Source: Spirochaetota bacterium
GTDB lineage: Bacteria; Spirochaetota; UBA4802; JAFGDQ01
Direction of reading: 5' to 3'
Length of the DNA stretch: 37,672 bases
Assembly: GCA_016932015.1 (NCBI GenBank)
Contig: JAFGDQ010000105.1
Location: 1 to 37,672, forward strand
The notes below the pieces were generated by a model, which saw only the letters and a program-made list of their open reading frames with translations, searched no databases and had not been told where the DNA came from. The position numbers were made by a program, and so were the translations under genes. Of the stretch, positions 26,201 through 33,307 are shown in pieces; position 1 is the stretch's first letter, and each line of letters starts with the position of its first letter.

Positions 26201-27013
26201 TCAGTCTTTTTCAACAAGAATACGAAATCCGTAAAAAGGGCTTCTGGCAGTAGGACATCGTCTGAAACGATATTGCCTTGTTTTCTGAATTTCACTGCTG
26301 AGAAGAGACCCTCCGCGGAGAACTTTATAAATTTCCCCGTACTCTTTAAAGTCTGTGCCCGGAGCATAGGCTTTAAACCAGTCCTGAGTCCATTCCCACA
26401 AAAGTCCTGTATGTATTAAATCTGATTTCCTGTTAATCTCCGAGCAAAGTCTGTTTATGAATTCATTTGAATTGTAAAATTTATCAGCTTGCCTTTCTTC
26501 AAATTCCTCCATTCCTGTAACGCCTGTTTCTTCTGCGAACAGCTCCCATTCCTTTTCCCGGGGAAGCCTGACTGTCAGGCCTGTTTTTTCAGAGAGCCAT
26601 AAGCAGTAAGCGCTGGCATCGTTCCAGCTCAGCATAAGTGCAGGAAGAAGTTCCCTGTGCCCGGCATAGGTACTGTCTGCAGCATCGCCGAAAGGCTTTT
26701 TCCAGGAAATGCCGTCCTTTTTTTTCCACCGGTTTTCCCATATCCAGCCCCATCCTTCCTTTTCCGCATCTGTGATATAATTAGTATCATTTGTAAATAA
26801 TGAAAATTCATCTATTGTTACAAGATTTCTGCTAATTAAAAAAGGGCCCGCTTCTTCAGCTGTCCCGGGATATGAGTGGTAAAGATATTCCTTCTTAATA
26901 TTAATATCGGTAATTTTAGGAAATATTTTCTCAATAGTGTTTTTCCCCGCACCTGTAATAATCTTTTTTTTCTTTATTTTGAGAAAACGGACTTTATTTA
27001 TAAAATCATTCAT
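26201..27013 (-). CDS. Sulfatase-modifying-factor (FGE/SUMF-like) domain protein
   Basis: A 270-residue protein with the formylglycine-generating-enzyme-like C-type-lectin fold. Markers are NLVTIDEFSLFTNDTNYITD, PALMLSWNDASAYCLWLSEK, TGLTVRLPREKEWELFA, LLWEWTQDWF and YKVLRGGSLLS, ending RFRRCPTARSPFYGFRILV. No signal peptide is seen and the N-terminus is Lys-rich (KIKKKKIITGAGK), so it is probably cytosolic. The paired cysteines that true FGE enzymes use for catalysis are not evident near the C-terminus, so it is probably a family member with another role (binding, or an EgtB-like or kinase-associated module). No sulfatase gene is nearby. It is divergent from the permease genes. Confidence 0.85.
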   Translation of the reverse strand: MNDFINKVRFLKIKKKKIITGAGKNTIEKIFPKITDINIKKEYLYHSYPGTAEEAGPFLISRNLVTIDEFSLFTNDTNYITDAEKEGWGWIWENRWKKKDGISWKKPFGDAADSTYAGHRELLPALMLSWNDASAYCLWLSEKTGLTVRLPREKEWELFAEETGVTGMEEFEERQADKFYNSNEFINRLCSEINRKSDLIHTGLLWEWTQDWFKAYAPGTDFKEYGEIYKVLRGGSLLSSEIQKTRQYRFRRCPTARSPFYGFRILVEKD

Positions 27014-27101
27014 AATATTAAATTATTCTTCTTGCGGAGCTATAGCTGAATAGTTACCCGTAATTAATGAATTCTTCCTGACGAAATATTTAAAATCTAT
27101 C

Positions 27102-27130
27102 TTGACTATTAAATAATCAGCAATTTTATA
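27102..27130 (+). promoter_or_regulatory. Candidate promoter of the dppB/dppC-type genes
   Basis: TTGACT at 27102-27107, 17-base spacer, TTTATA at 27125-27130. It lies 60 bases upstream of the first permease start in the gap between divergent genes. Confidence 0.4.
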
Positions 27131-27189
27131 AGCAGGAATCATCCGACTATACTAATAGTTTAAATAATAAATCAAATCAATAACCGACT

Positions 27190-28107
27190 ATGATACGGAT
27201 TGCAAGAAGAATTGTATATCTTTTTTTAATCATTATGGGCGCTGTTTTTATCGTTCATTTGCTTGTATACATAATACCCGGAGATCCGGCAATTATGCTT
27301 GCAGGTGAATATGCTGATGGCGGAGACATTGCGCGCATACGCGAGGAATTATCCCTGAATGATTCTTTCTGGATAAGATATTTTGCATATGTATCAAGGC
27401 TGATATCGCTGGATATGGGAAATTCCGTATATTCAGGGCTGCCTGTTCTTGATATTATTCTGGACAGGCTTCCGAACACACTTCTGCTCGCATGCATGGC
27501 AATGGTTATTGCAGGATTTTTAGGAATAATTGCAGGTATTTTTGCTGCCCTCCATAAAGGGAAGCTTATGGACAGCATAATACTATCAATTTCTTCAGTA
27601 TTTGTTTCAACTCCGATATTTGTAACATGTTTTTTACTCACTCTGGTTTTTTCATATTACTTTAATCTGCTGCCTCCTTCAGGCATGTCCGGTATGAATC
27701 CGGCACACTTTATTCTACCTTCATGCGCTCTTGCCTCAAGATCAATTGCCCTTATTGTAAGAATTACAAGAAATGAACTGATAAAAGTAATGAATTCAGA
27801 TTACATAAGAACAGTACAGGCTATGGGATTCCCGCAGTATAGAATCGTTTTTGTATTTGCATTAAAAAATATTATTGTTCCTGTACTGACAATAATACTG
27901 CTGGATTTCGGAGCATATCTTGGCGGAGCTGTTGTTACCGAGTCTGTGTTTTCATGGCCTGGAATTGGTAAACTTCTTATCGTAGCAGTCGGTAAGCGGG
28001 ATATACCTGTCATTCAGGGAGTAATTCTTTTCGGAACTTTTATTTTCATTGCGCTGGGATTTTTGATAGAGCTTTTTCAGGGACTGATAATTAAACAAAA
28101 TGACTGA
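27190..28107 (+). CDS. ABC transporter permease, DppB/OppB type
   Basis: A 305-residue inner-membrane permease of the peptide/nickel (DppB/OppB) importer family. The N-terminal family signature is clear: the first helix, then YIIPGDPAIMLAGEYADGGD and a segment with IREELSLNDSFWIRYFAYV and LDMGNSVYSG. About six transmembrane helices follow, with the ATPase-contacting loop DYIRTVQAMGFPQYRIVF, and late VTESVFSWPGIGKLLIVAVGKRDIPVIQG, a hallmark of the family. It overlaps the next gene by eight bases, giving a heterodimer pair. No substrate-binding protein or ATPase gene is adjacent, so the substrate (peptide, nickel or other) is unknown. Confidence 0.92.
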   Translation: MIRIARRIVYLFLIIMGAVFIVHLLVYIIPGDPAIMLAGEYADGGDIARIREELSLNDSFWIRYFAYVSRLISLDMGNSVYSGLPVLDIILDRLPNTLLLACMAMVIAGFLGIIAGIFAALHKGKLMDSIILSISSVFVSTPIFVTCFLLTLVFSYYFNLLPPSGMSGMNPAHFILPSCALASRSIALIVRITRNELIKVMNSDYIRTVQAMGFPQYRIVFVFALKNIIVPVLTIILLDFGAYLGGAVVTESVFSWPGIGKLLIVAVGKRDIPVIQGVILFGTFIFIALGFLIELFQGLIIKQND

Positions 28108-28915
28108 CAAATTAAAATTTAAATACACTTCAGTATATATTAATATATTGATAATACTGATTATAATTCTTTCTTCTGTCTTTGCGGAGGAAATATCAGG
28201 TTATTCTCCTTTTGAAATTAATTTTTCCGGTATGTCTGCTCCTGATTCATCTCATTTATGCGGGACGGATTTTCTGGGAAGGGATATACTTGGCAGGACT
28301 CTGATCGGAGGAAGGATATCCGTTATTATTGGAGTACTCGCAAGACTGGGAAGCATTCTTTTCGGGCTTTTGATCGGGCTTCTGATCGGTTTGTCCGGCA
28401 GCAGAATAAAGCCTTTGCTTAACAGCGTAGTTGAAATATTTCTCGCGATACCCTCTTTGTTACTTGCAATGGGCCTGGCTGTGTCATTAGGAGAGGGTTA
28501 TCTGACAATAGTTGTTTCCATAATTGCCGGAACATGGGCTCCTGTTGCAAAATTTGTATCTGTGCAGACAAATACTGTTAAAAAATATGATTATGTTAAG
28601 TCCGCCAGAGTTATTGGCGCAGGGAATTTAAGAGTAGTATCACTTTATATTTTACCGGCTCTGCTTCCTTTGCTGCTGCCTTTAATGACAACAGGAATTG
28701 CCACCAGTATTATGCTGGAATCAACACTATCTTTCCTGGGCCTTGCCGGAACGGCATCCATTAATACTCTGCCGTCATGGGGGCAGATGATACAGGAGGG
28801 CTCAAAATTTATTTTTGATGCTCCATGGATAATTTTACCCCCTTCAATAATTCTTACAATATTGATTCTTTGCTTTAACAGTATTGGGGATAAGCTTGTT
28901 CAGGATACAATTTAG
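28100..28915 (+). CDS. ABC transporter permease, DppC/OppC type
   Basis: A 271-residue partner permease. It has the N-terminal helix, then HLCGTDFLGRDILGRTLIGG, the defining signature of DppC/OppC proteins. Multiple membrane helices follow, with the cytoplasmic coupling loop DYVKSARVIGAGNLRVVS, then ESTLSFLGLAGTASINTLPSWGQMIQEG near the C-terminus. The start ATG lies within the last codons of the dppB-type gene, so the two are translationally coupled. After it come 276 bases without a gene, then an unrelated small gene. The system needs ATPases encoded elsewhere. Confidence 0.92.
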   Translation: MTDKLKFKYTSVYINILIILIIILSSVFAEEISGYSPFEINFSGMSAPDSSHLCGTDFLGRDILGRTLIGGRISVIIGVLARLGSILFGLLIGLLIGLSGSRIKPLLNSVVEIFLAIPSLLLAMGLAVSLGEGYLTIVVSIIAGTWAPVAKFVSVQTNTVKKYDYVKSARVIGAGNLRVVSLYILPALLPLLLPLMTTGIATSIMLESTLSFLGLAGTASINTLPSWGQMIQEGSKFIFDAPWIILPPSIILTILILCFNSIGDKLVQDTI

Positions 28916-29191
28916 CTGGAAATTCCGTGTTCTTGCTGTTTAATTATTCAACCGGACTGACTTTTTATATAGTATTTAAACCATTTGAATTATATTTGTT
29001 TTATTTTTCTGGCCGAAATCAATAATAACCTATACAGAGAGTCAGTCAAAACGAGTAATTATTTAATTCTCTGGATAAGAAATCGGAAGATAACTGTTTT
29101 TGGAAATTTGTCAAAAATTGTGTTTACAACAAATATGCTTGAATTTAATATGCCGCAATCTACTTTTCCATTCAGAGGAGTTTTATTTATA

Positions 29192-29566
29192 ATGAGTACC
29201 AGGACAAAAGCTGACAGTAGAGATAAAAATTCAAATTCTGTTAAAAGTATCAGTAAATCAAAAAGCGTGAGAACAAAAAGTACAGATAGAGCGCCGGCTG
29301 CTGCCAAGAAGCCCAGGAAAAAAGTCAATTTGCTTAAATTATGTGCAGAAATGTCTAATTACGCAGATGATGCAAATGATAAAGAAATAGTCAAAAGATT
29401 TAAAACAAGTATAACCAGTTCAGTTAATGAGGATATTTCAAAAGTCAATTTAAGCATTATTCTTAAAAAACCTGCTGATGTAGATATAAGTATTTTTCCG
29501 GAAAATATTCAGCCATATATTAAACATTATCTTTTTATGGTTAACAGAAGCAAAAGAAAAAAATAA
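29192..29566 (+). CDS. Small Lys/Ser-rich protein of unknown function
   Basis: I chose the ATG at 29192, which has GAGGAG at good distance, giving 124 residues. An upstream start at 28985 would add residues without family character. The first ~45 residues are Ser, Lys and Arg rich and low-complexity (SISKSKSVRTKSTDRA, then KKPRKKVN), like a nucleic-acid-binding tail. The remainder is a compact helix-strand unit (LLKLCAEMSNYADDANDKE, then VNLSIILKKPADVDISIFPE) of unknown type ending in a basic run. No known domain is recognised. A strong terminator follows at 29605. Confidence 0.7.
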   Translation: MSTRTKADSRDKNSNSVKSISKSKSVRTKSTDRAPAAAKKPRKKVNLLKLCAEMSNYADDANDKEIVKRFKTSITSSVNEDISKVNLSIILKKPADVDISIFPENIQPYIKHYLFMVNRSKRKK

Positions 29567-29604
29567 TTACGCGCAATTTTAATATCTTTTGTTATCATAT
29601 TAAT

Positions 29605-29633
29605 AAAAACTGTAATAGTAATTTACAGTTTTT
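29605..29633 (+). terminator. Rho-independent terminator
   Basis: AAAAACTGTAA (29605-29615) pairs perfectly with TTACAGTTTTT (29623-29633) across a 7-base loop, giving a stem ending in T residues. It follows the small Lys-rich gene and precedes moaD by 140 bases. Confidence 0.65.
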
Positions 29634-29774
29634 AAAAATTAAAGTAAGATCCTTTCTAAGAATAAAATCTTAAAATCCGGTTGATAAGTTTAAATGACGT
29701 CTTTCGAAATCATTCTTTGACTGATTATCTGCATTTTATGTTTTTCAGAAAGAAAAAATTAGAAGTTTAATTAT

Positions 29775-30020
29775 ATGAAAATTTATATTCATGCTTTTTC
29801 CTCGGTAAAAGAAATACTGGGCTTTTCCAAAGACGAAATAACTGTTGATAAAAATATTTCTGTTGAGGATGTTCTGCAGCTGCTGTACAGACAATACAGT
29901 GAGCTGGACAAAATAAAAGGCAAGCTGATGTTCGCTCTTAATGAAGAATACTGCAATAAAAAGAAGGAACTTAAAGAGGGGGATATCCTTGCCATATTTC
30001 CGCCTGTCAGCGGCGGTTAA
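29775..30020 (+). CDS. moaD: Molybdopterin synthase small subunit MoaD
   Basis: An 81-residue beta-grasp, ubiquitin-like sulfur carrier. The C-terminus is AIFPPVSGG, with the terminal Gly-Gly that is adenylated and thiocarboxylated. The core has IHAFSSVKEILGFSKDEITV and LMFALNEEYC with a following acidic loop. Together with MoaE it converts precursor Z (cPMP) to molybdopterin. The moaE gene begins 24 bases downstream. Other molybdenum cofactor genes are not in the window, so supply of precursor and of the activating enzyme must come from elsewhere. Confidence 0.9.
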   Translation: MKIYIHAFSSVKEILGFSKDEITVDKNISVEDVLQLLYRQYSELDKIKGKLMFALNEEYCNKKKELKEGDILAIFPPVSGG

Positions 30021-30044
30021 TTTATTCGTTATACACAGTAAAAA

Positions 30045-30461
30045 ATGAAAAAGATTATTTTACAGCAGGAACCGGTTGATGTCGCGGCTGTTCTCAATGA
30101 GGTCGGAGAAGATAGTGACGGTGCAGTCGCGGTTTTTATCGGCAGGCCGCGGAACAAGTCTCATGACAGCGAAGTAACCCACCTGACTTATGAAATATTC
30201 GAATCAATGGCTGAAAAGGAACTGGGCAAAATTGTTGATTACGCATTTTCCAACTGGCCGGTCACGAGTTGTATAGTTATTCACAGATACGGCAGAGTAG
30301 AAATAAAAGAACCCAGTATTGTAATTGCCGTTTCATCACCTCACAGAGAAGAAGCTTTTGCTTCAGTCAGATATATAATCGATACGATCAAACAAACTGT
30401 ACCCATCTGGAAAACGGAATATTTTCCGGATGGTACGAGTAAAGTCTATGATAGAAGCTAA
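30045..30461 (+). CDS. moaE: Molybdopterin synthase catalytic subunit MoaE
   Basis: A 138-residue large subunit of molybdopterin synthase. Family motifs: AVAVFIGRPRNKSHDSEVTH, then LTYEIFESMAEKELGKIVD, VIHRYGRVEIKEPSIVIAV, SSPHREEAFASVRYIIDTIK and VPIWKTEYFPDG. The catalytic-site Lys in PIWKTE and the Arg of PHREEAF are present. The FIGRPRN sequence has Pro where FIGTVRN is common, a mild deviation. It forms a tight cluster with moaD and overlaps the following apgM start by 14 bases. Confidence 0.92.
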   Translation: MKKIILQQEPVDVAAVLNEVGEDSDGAVAVFIGRPRNKSHDSEVTHLTYEIFESMAEKELGKIVDYAFSNWPVTSCIVIHRYGRVEIKEPSIVIAVSSPHREEAFASVRYIIDTIKQTVPIWKTEYFPDGTSKVYDRS

Positions 30462-31680
30462 AGATAAAAGAATAGTAATATTAATTGGCGACGGCATGGC
30501 AGACTACCCGGTGGATGAGCTAGAGGGGAAAACTCCGCTCGAAACGGCCAATACTCCCAATATGGACAGGATTGCTGCTGAGGGGATACTGGGACTGACC
30601 AGAACTGTGCCGGAGGGTATGCATCCGGGCAGCGATGTTGCCAATCTCTCTGCGTTCGGATACGATCCTGAGCTTTATTATACAGGCAGAGCACCTCTTG
30701 AAGCCCTTAATATGGATGTGGAACTTGGCCCTGATGATGTCGCGTTCCGCTGCAATCTTGTAACCATTGAAAATAATATAATGGAAGATTTCAGTGCTGA
30801 TCACATTGATACGGCTTTTACAGAGATAGTTATTAAAGAACTTCAGAAGAGTTTATCTTCCGTGGACATAGAATTGTATCCCGGTGTTTCCTACAGGAAT
30901 CTGCTTGTATGGAGAAATTATCCGTTTACTTCCATTGCAAAGACTACGCCTCCTCACGATATTCAGTCACAGAATATTAAAGAGTATCTTCCTGCGGGCG
31001 AGGGGGCTGATGAACTGATTCGATTGATGAAGGAATCTCAGTTCATTATTAGCAAATCCGATATTATAAAGAATAAGACTTCCGAATTTAAAGGGAAGCC
31101 TCAGTCTATTTGGTTATGGGGAGCAGGAAAGAGACCTGCTGTTGATACTCTTCAGGAACGCTTCGGACTTTACGGCTATACAATCTCAGCTGTTGATCTG
31201 ATACACGGAATCGGAAAAGCCGCAGGGCTTACACCGCTTCCTGTTGAAGGAGCAACAGGTTATATAGACACAAATTATTACGGCAAGGCAGAGGCGCTTC
31301 TGAAAGGCATAAAAGACGCTAATTTTGTATTTCTGCATGTCGAAGCTCCTGACGAGTCCGGTCATGAAGGAAGGATTGACTATAAAATAAAGTCTATTGA
31401 AGATTTTGACAGTAAAGTGGTTGGCCCTGTACTTGAAGGACTGAGGGAATACGAGGATTATTCAGTCCTTGTAATGCCTGATCACCCTACACCTGTAAAA
31501 CTGAGAACACATACTTCTGATCCTGTACCTTTCTGTATTTATTCGAATAAGTATATCTCAGGATTCAGGAAAAGTTCTCCGCAGTCCTGCTTTACAGAAA
31601 GGTCCGCGTCTGACACCGGCAATTTAGTATCCAAAGCAAGTGATCTGGTCGGGATTTTACAAAATAACGGAATAAAATAA
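30448..31680 (+). CDS. apgM: 2,3-bisphosphoglycerate-independent phosphoglycerate mutase, archaeal type
   Basis: A 410-residue alkaline-phosphatase-superfamily enzyme interconverting 3- and 2-phosphoglycerate in glycolysis. Motifs of the archaeal-type (ApgM) family: VILIGDGMADYP at the start, TPLETANTPNMDRIAAEG, GMHPGSDVANLSAFGYDP, FRCNLVTIE, LHVEAPDESGHEG and VMPDHPTPVKLRTHTSDPVP. The metal-binding Asp/His residues are all visible. I chose the ATG at 30448, which leaves the usual short lead before ILIGDG; an ATG at 30430 is the alternative. It overlaps moaE by 14 bases, suggesting coupling, although the pathways are unrelated. Confidence 0.93.
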   Translation: MIEAKDKRIVILIGDGMADYPVDELEGKTPLETANTPNMDRIAAEGILGLTRTVPEGMHPGSDVANLSAFGYDPELYYTGRAPLEALNMDVELGPDDVAFRCNLVTIENNIMEDFSADHIDTAFTEIVIKELQKSLSSVDIELYPGVSYRNLLVWRNYPFTSIAKTTPPHDIQSQNIKEYLPAGEGADELIRLMKESQFIISKSDIIKNKTSEFKGKPQSIWLWGAGKRPAVDTLQERFGLYGYTISAVDLIHGIGKAAGLTPLPVEGATGYIDTNYYGKAEALLKGIKDANFVFLHVEAPDESGHEGRIDYKIKSIEDFDSKVVGPVLEGLREYEDYSVLVMPDHPTPVKLRTHTSDPVPFCIYSNKYISGFRKSSPQSCFTERSASDTGNLVSKASDLVGILQNNGIK

Positions 31681-31702
31681 ACGGATTAAAAAACTGGCAA
31701 TA

Positions 31703-31734
31703 AAAAAAGCATCATTATTTAATGATGCTTTTTT
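31703..31734. terminator. Strong bidirectional terminator
   Basis: AAAAAAGCATCATT (31703-31716) pairs perfectly with AATGATGCTTTTTT (31721-31734) over a four-base loop. The A-run on one side and T-run on the other let it end transcription of both apgM and the convergent flaA. Confidence 0.9.
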
Positions 31735-31764
31735 GTATATTAACTAATTATATTTTATACTATT

Positions 31765-32469
31765 TTACCATTCGTCGTTTTGTTTATCTTTGTATTTTTC
31801 ACGGACATTGGCTGTAATATCATCAATATAAAAAGTCTGCCATGCCGGATCAATAGTATTTGTTCCGAATTTATACCATGTACCGGGAACGTATAAAATA
31901 CTGAGTATTCTCATGCTGCGTCTTTTTTCAAGGAACTTGTCAGTCTGATTGATTTCCTCTGTAAGTACTTTTGTAAGCTTGTACCATCCGTGAAAATTCA
32001 GTTTGCCGAATGAAAGCCTGTGAGTTCTTCCTTCTCCATCCATCAGGAATAATGATAATTCGCCTGAAAAACGTTTCCCGTATACCCATACGGATATACT
32101 TTTACAGTAGTCCTTTATTTCAGGCTGTTTGTCCTTAGGGAATTTAATCTGTATAGCATTGCTTCTGGAACCTCTTAATTTTACCCCAAGATATTTTTTG
32201 GAATTATTTACCGGAGCCGGAAACTCGTCTCTGATTGCGACTTTATAAACTTCATCTCTAGCTTTTTGAAAGATGATATCGCTTTCCTGAAACTGTATAT
32301 TTTCAAAATTTTCCACAACAACTTCGTGATATACGTTACCTTCCGATGTAAGAACCTCTGCATCTGTTTCTGCTGCTTTTTCAGGTTCCTTTGTATCTGT
32401 TTTTTCCTGAGTGTAAGCAACTGTACCTATCAGCAATAATACAGCGGCAATTGACATAATCCTTTTCAT
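31765..32469 (-). CDS. flaA: FlaA-type flagellar filament outer-layer protein
   Basis: FlaA proteins sheath the periplasmic flagellar filaments of spirochaetes. This one is 234 residues. The signal peptide is MKRIMSIAAVLLLIGTVAYT. The mature core has VVVENFENIQFQESDIIFQK, then KYLGVKLRGSRSNAIQI, ISVWVYGKRFSGELSLFLMD and LNFHGWYKLTK, and ends with TFYIDDITANVREKYKD, matching the FlaA layout. I chose the ATG at 32469 with GGAGGT ten bases upstream, rather than the longer frame from 32487 that would precede it. A near-perfect promoter lies 71-100 bases upstream. It converges with apgM across a terminator and is divergent from the PilZ gene. Confidence 0.88.
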   Translation of the reverse strand: MKRIMSIAAVLLLIGTVAYTQEKTDTKEPEKAAETDAEVLTSEGNVYHEVVVENFENIQFQESDIIFQKARDEVYKVAIRDEFPAPVNNSKKYLGVKLRGSRSNAIQIKFPKDKQPEIKDYCKSISVWVYGKRFSGELSLFLMDGEGRTHRLSFGKLNFHGWYKLTKVLTEEINQTDKFLEKRRSMRILSILYVPGTWYKFGTNTIDPAWQTFYIDDITANVREKYKDKQNDEW

Positions 32470-32539
32470 GTAATAAGTTACCTCCACATTTGATAGTATC
32501 CCGAATATATATTAAGCATTTTTGATCACATATATTTTA

Positions 32540-32569
32540 ATTATAATAGCCAATAATTAAAATTGTCAA
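32540..32569 (-). promoter_or_regulatory. Sigma70-type promoter of flaA
   Basis: On the minus strand, TTGACA (32564-32569) is followed after 18 bases by TATAAT (32540-32545). Both hexamers are exact consensus. It points toward flaA. The rest of the 445-base gap between flaA and the PilZ gene holds no gene; a six-base inverted repeat ATTCAC-TCT-GTGAAT lies at 32639-32653. Confidence 0.75.
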
Positions 32570-32914
32570 TAAATTTATTTAATATGAACAGGATAAATAA
32601 TTCTATTATATTATCGTCATTTTGCAGTTAATTCATCAATTCACTCTGTGAATAGCAATATGTTGTAATATTACTATCCGGATCCGTTCCCTGTATGCAG
32701 ATTCAGATTTAATAAATAAATATACAGTAAAGGGCATGCCGGTGGTATTATGATGCGGAAATATTGTTATTATAATTATATAAGAATACAATTATATGAT
32801 TTTAAAAAAATATTGATGTATTTTCCTTAGTATTATTATATGTTAGCTCCTGCAGAATAATTTCAATTATTACATTATTATTGATTAACGGGAGACAAGG
32901 GAGAAGATACTCAG

Positions 32915-33307
32915 TTGAGTAATATAAATGAAAAACGATTTGCCGAAAGATACTATATTTCCGAATATATTGATTCTGATTATTTCAGTGAAATTGTAAT
33001 CGAAATAAATGCGGACAGGGCTTATTATCCGGAAATAGTTGATATCAGTATAAACGGGATTGGATTTTTTTTAAAAGAGACGGATGAAACAGGCAGCCTT
33101 GATAATTTTAACAATATGGAGACCTGCTTCCTGAATATGCAGTTTCAGGAGCGGAGTATTTTGACTGAAGGAAAAAGAATATGGAGTATAATTGTTGAAG
33201 AACATGGCGGCAGAATATTAAAAGGAGGTTTTTCCTTCAGCGTTATGTCTCCGGATAACAGATTATTACTCGCGGGATTTCTCAAATCTCTAAGAAATAA
33301 AAAATAA
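32915..33307 (+). CDS. PilZ-domain protein (predicted cyclic di-GMP receptor)
   Basis: A single PilZ domain of 130 residues. Both c-di-GMP-binding signatures are in order: RFAER (R8 and R12) matches RxxxR, and DISINGIGF (D43, S45, G48) matches D/N-x-S-x-x-G. The rest is beta-rich, with CFLNMQFQERSILTEGKRIW and GFSFSVM. The start is a TTG at 32915 with GGGAG upstream. The stop TAA overlaps the ATG of the next gene by one base (TAATG), so the two are coupled. The position at the head of the Mla cluster suggests that c-di-GMP may influence the envelope-protein or lipid-transport genes, which is inference. Confidence 0.85.
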   Translation: MSNINEKRFAERYYISEYIDSDYFSEIVIEINADRAYYPEIVDISINGIGFFLKETDETGSLDNFNNMETCFLNMQFQERSILTEGKRIWSIIVEEHGGRILKGGFSFSVMSPDNRLLLAGFLKSLRNKK

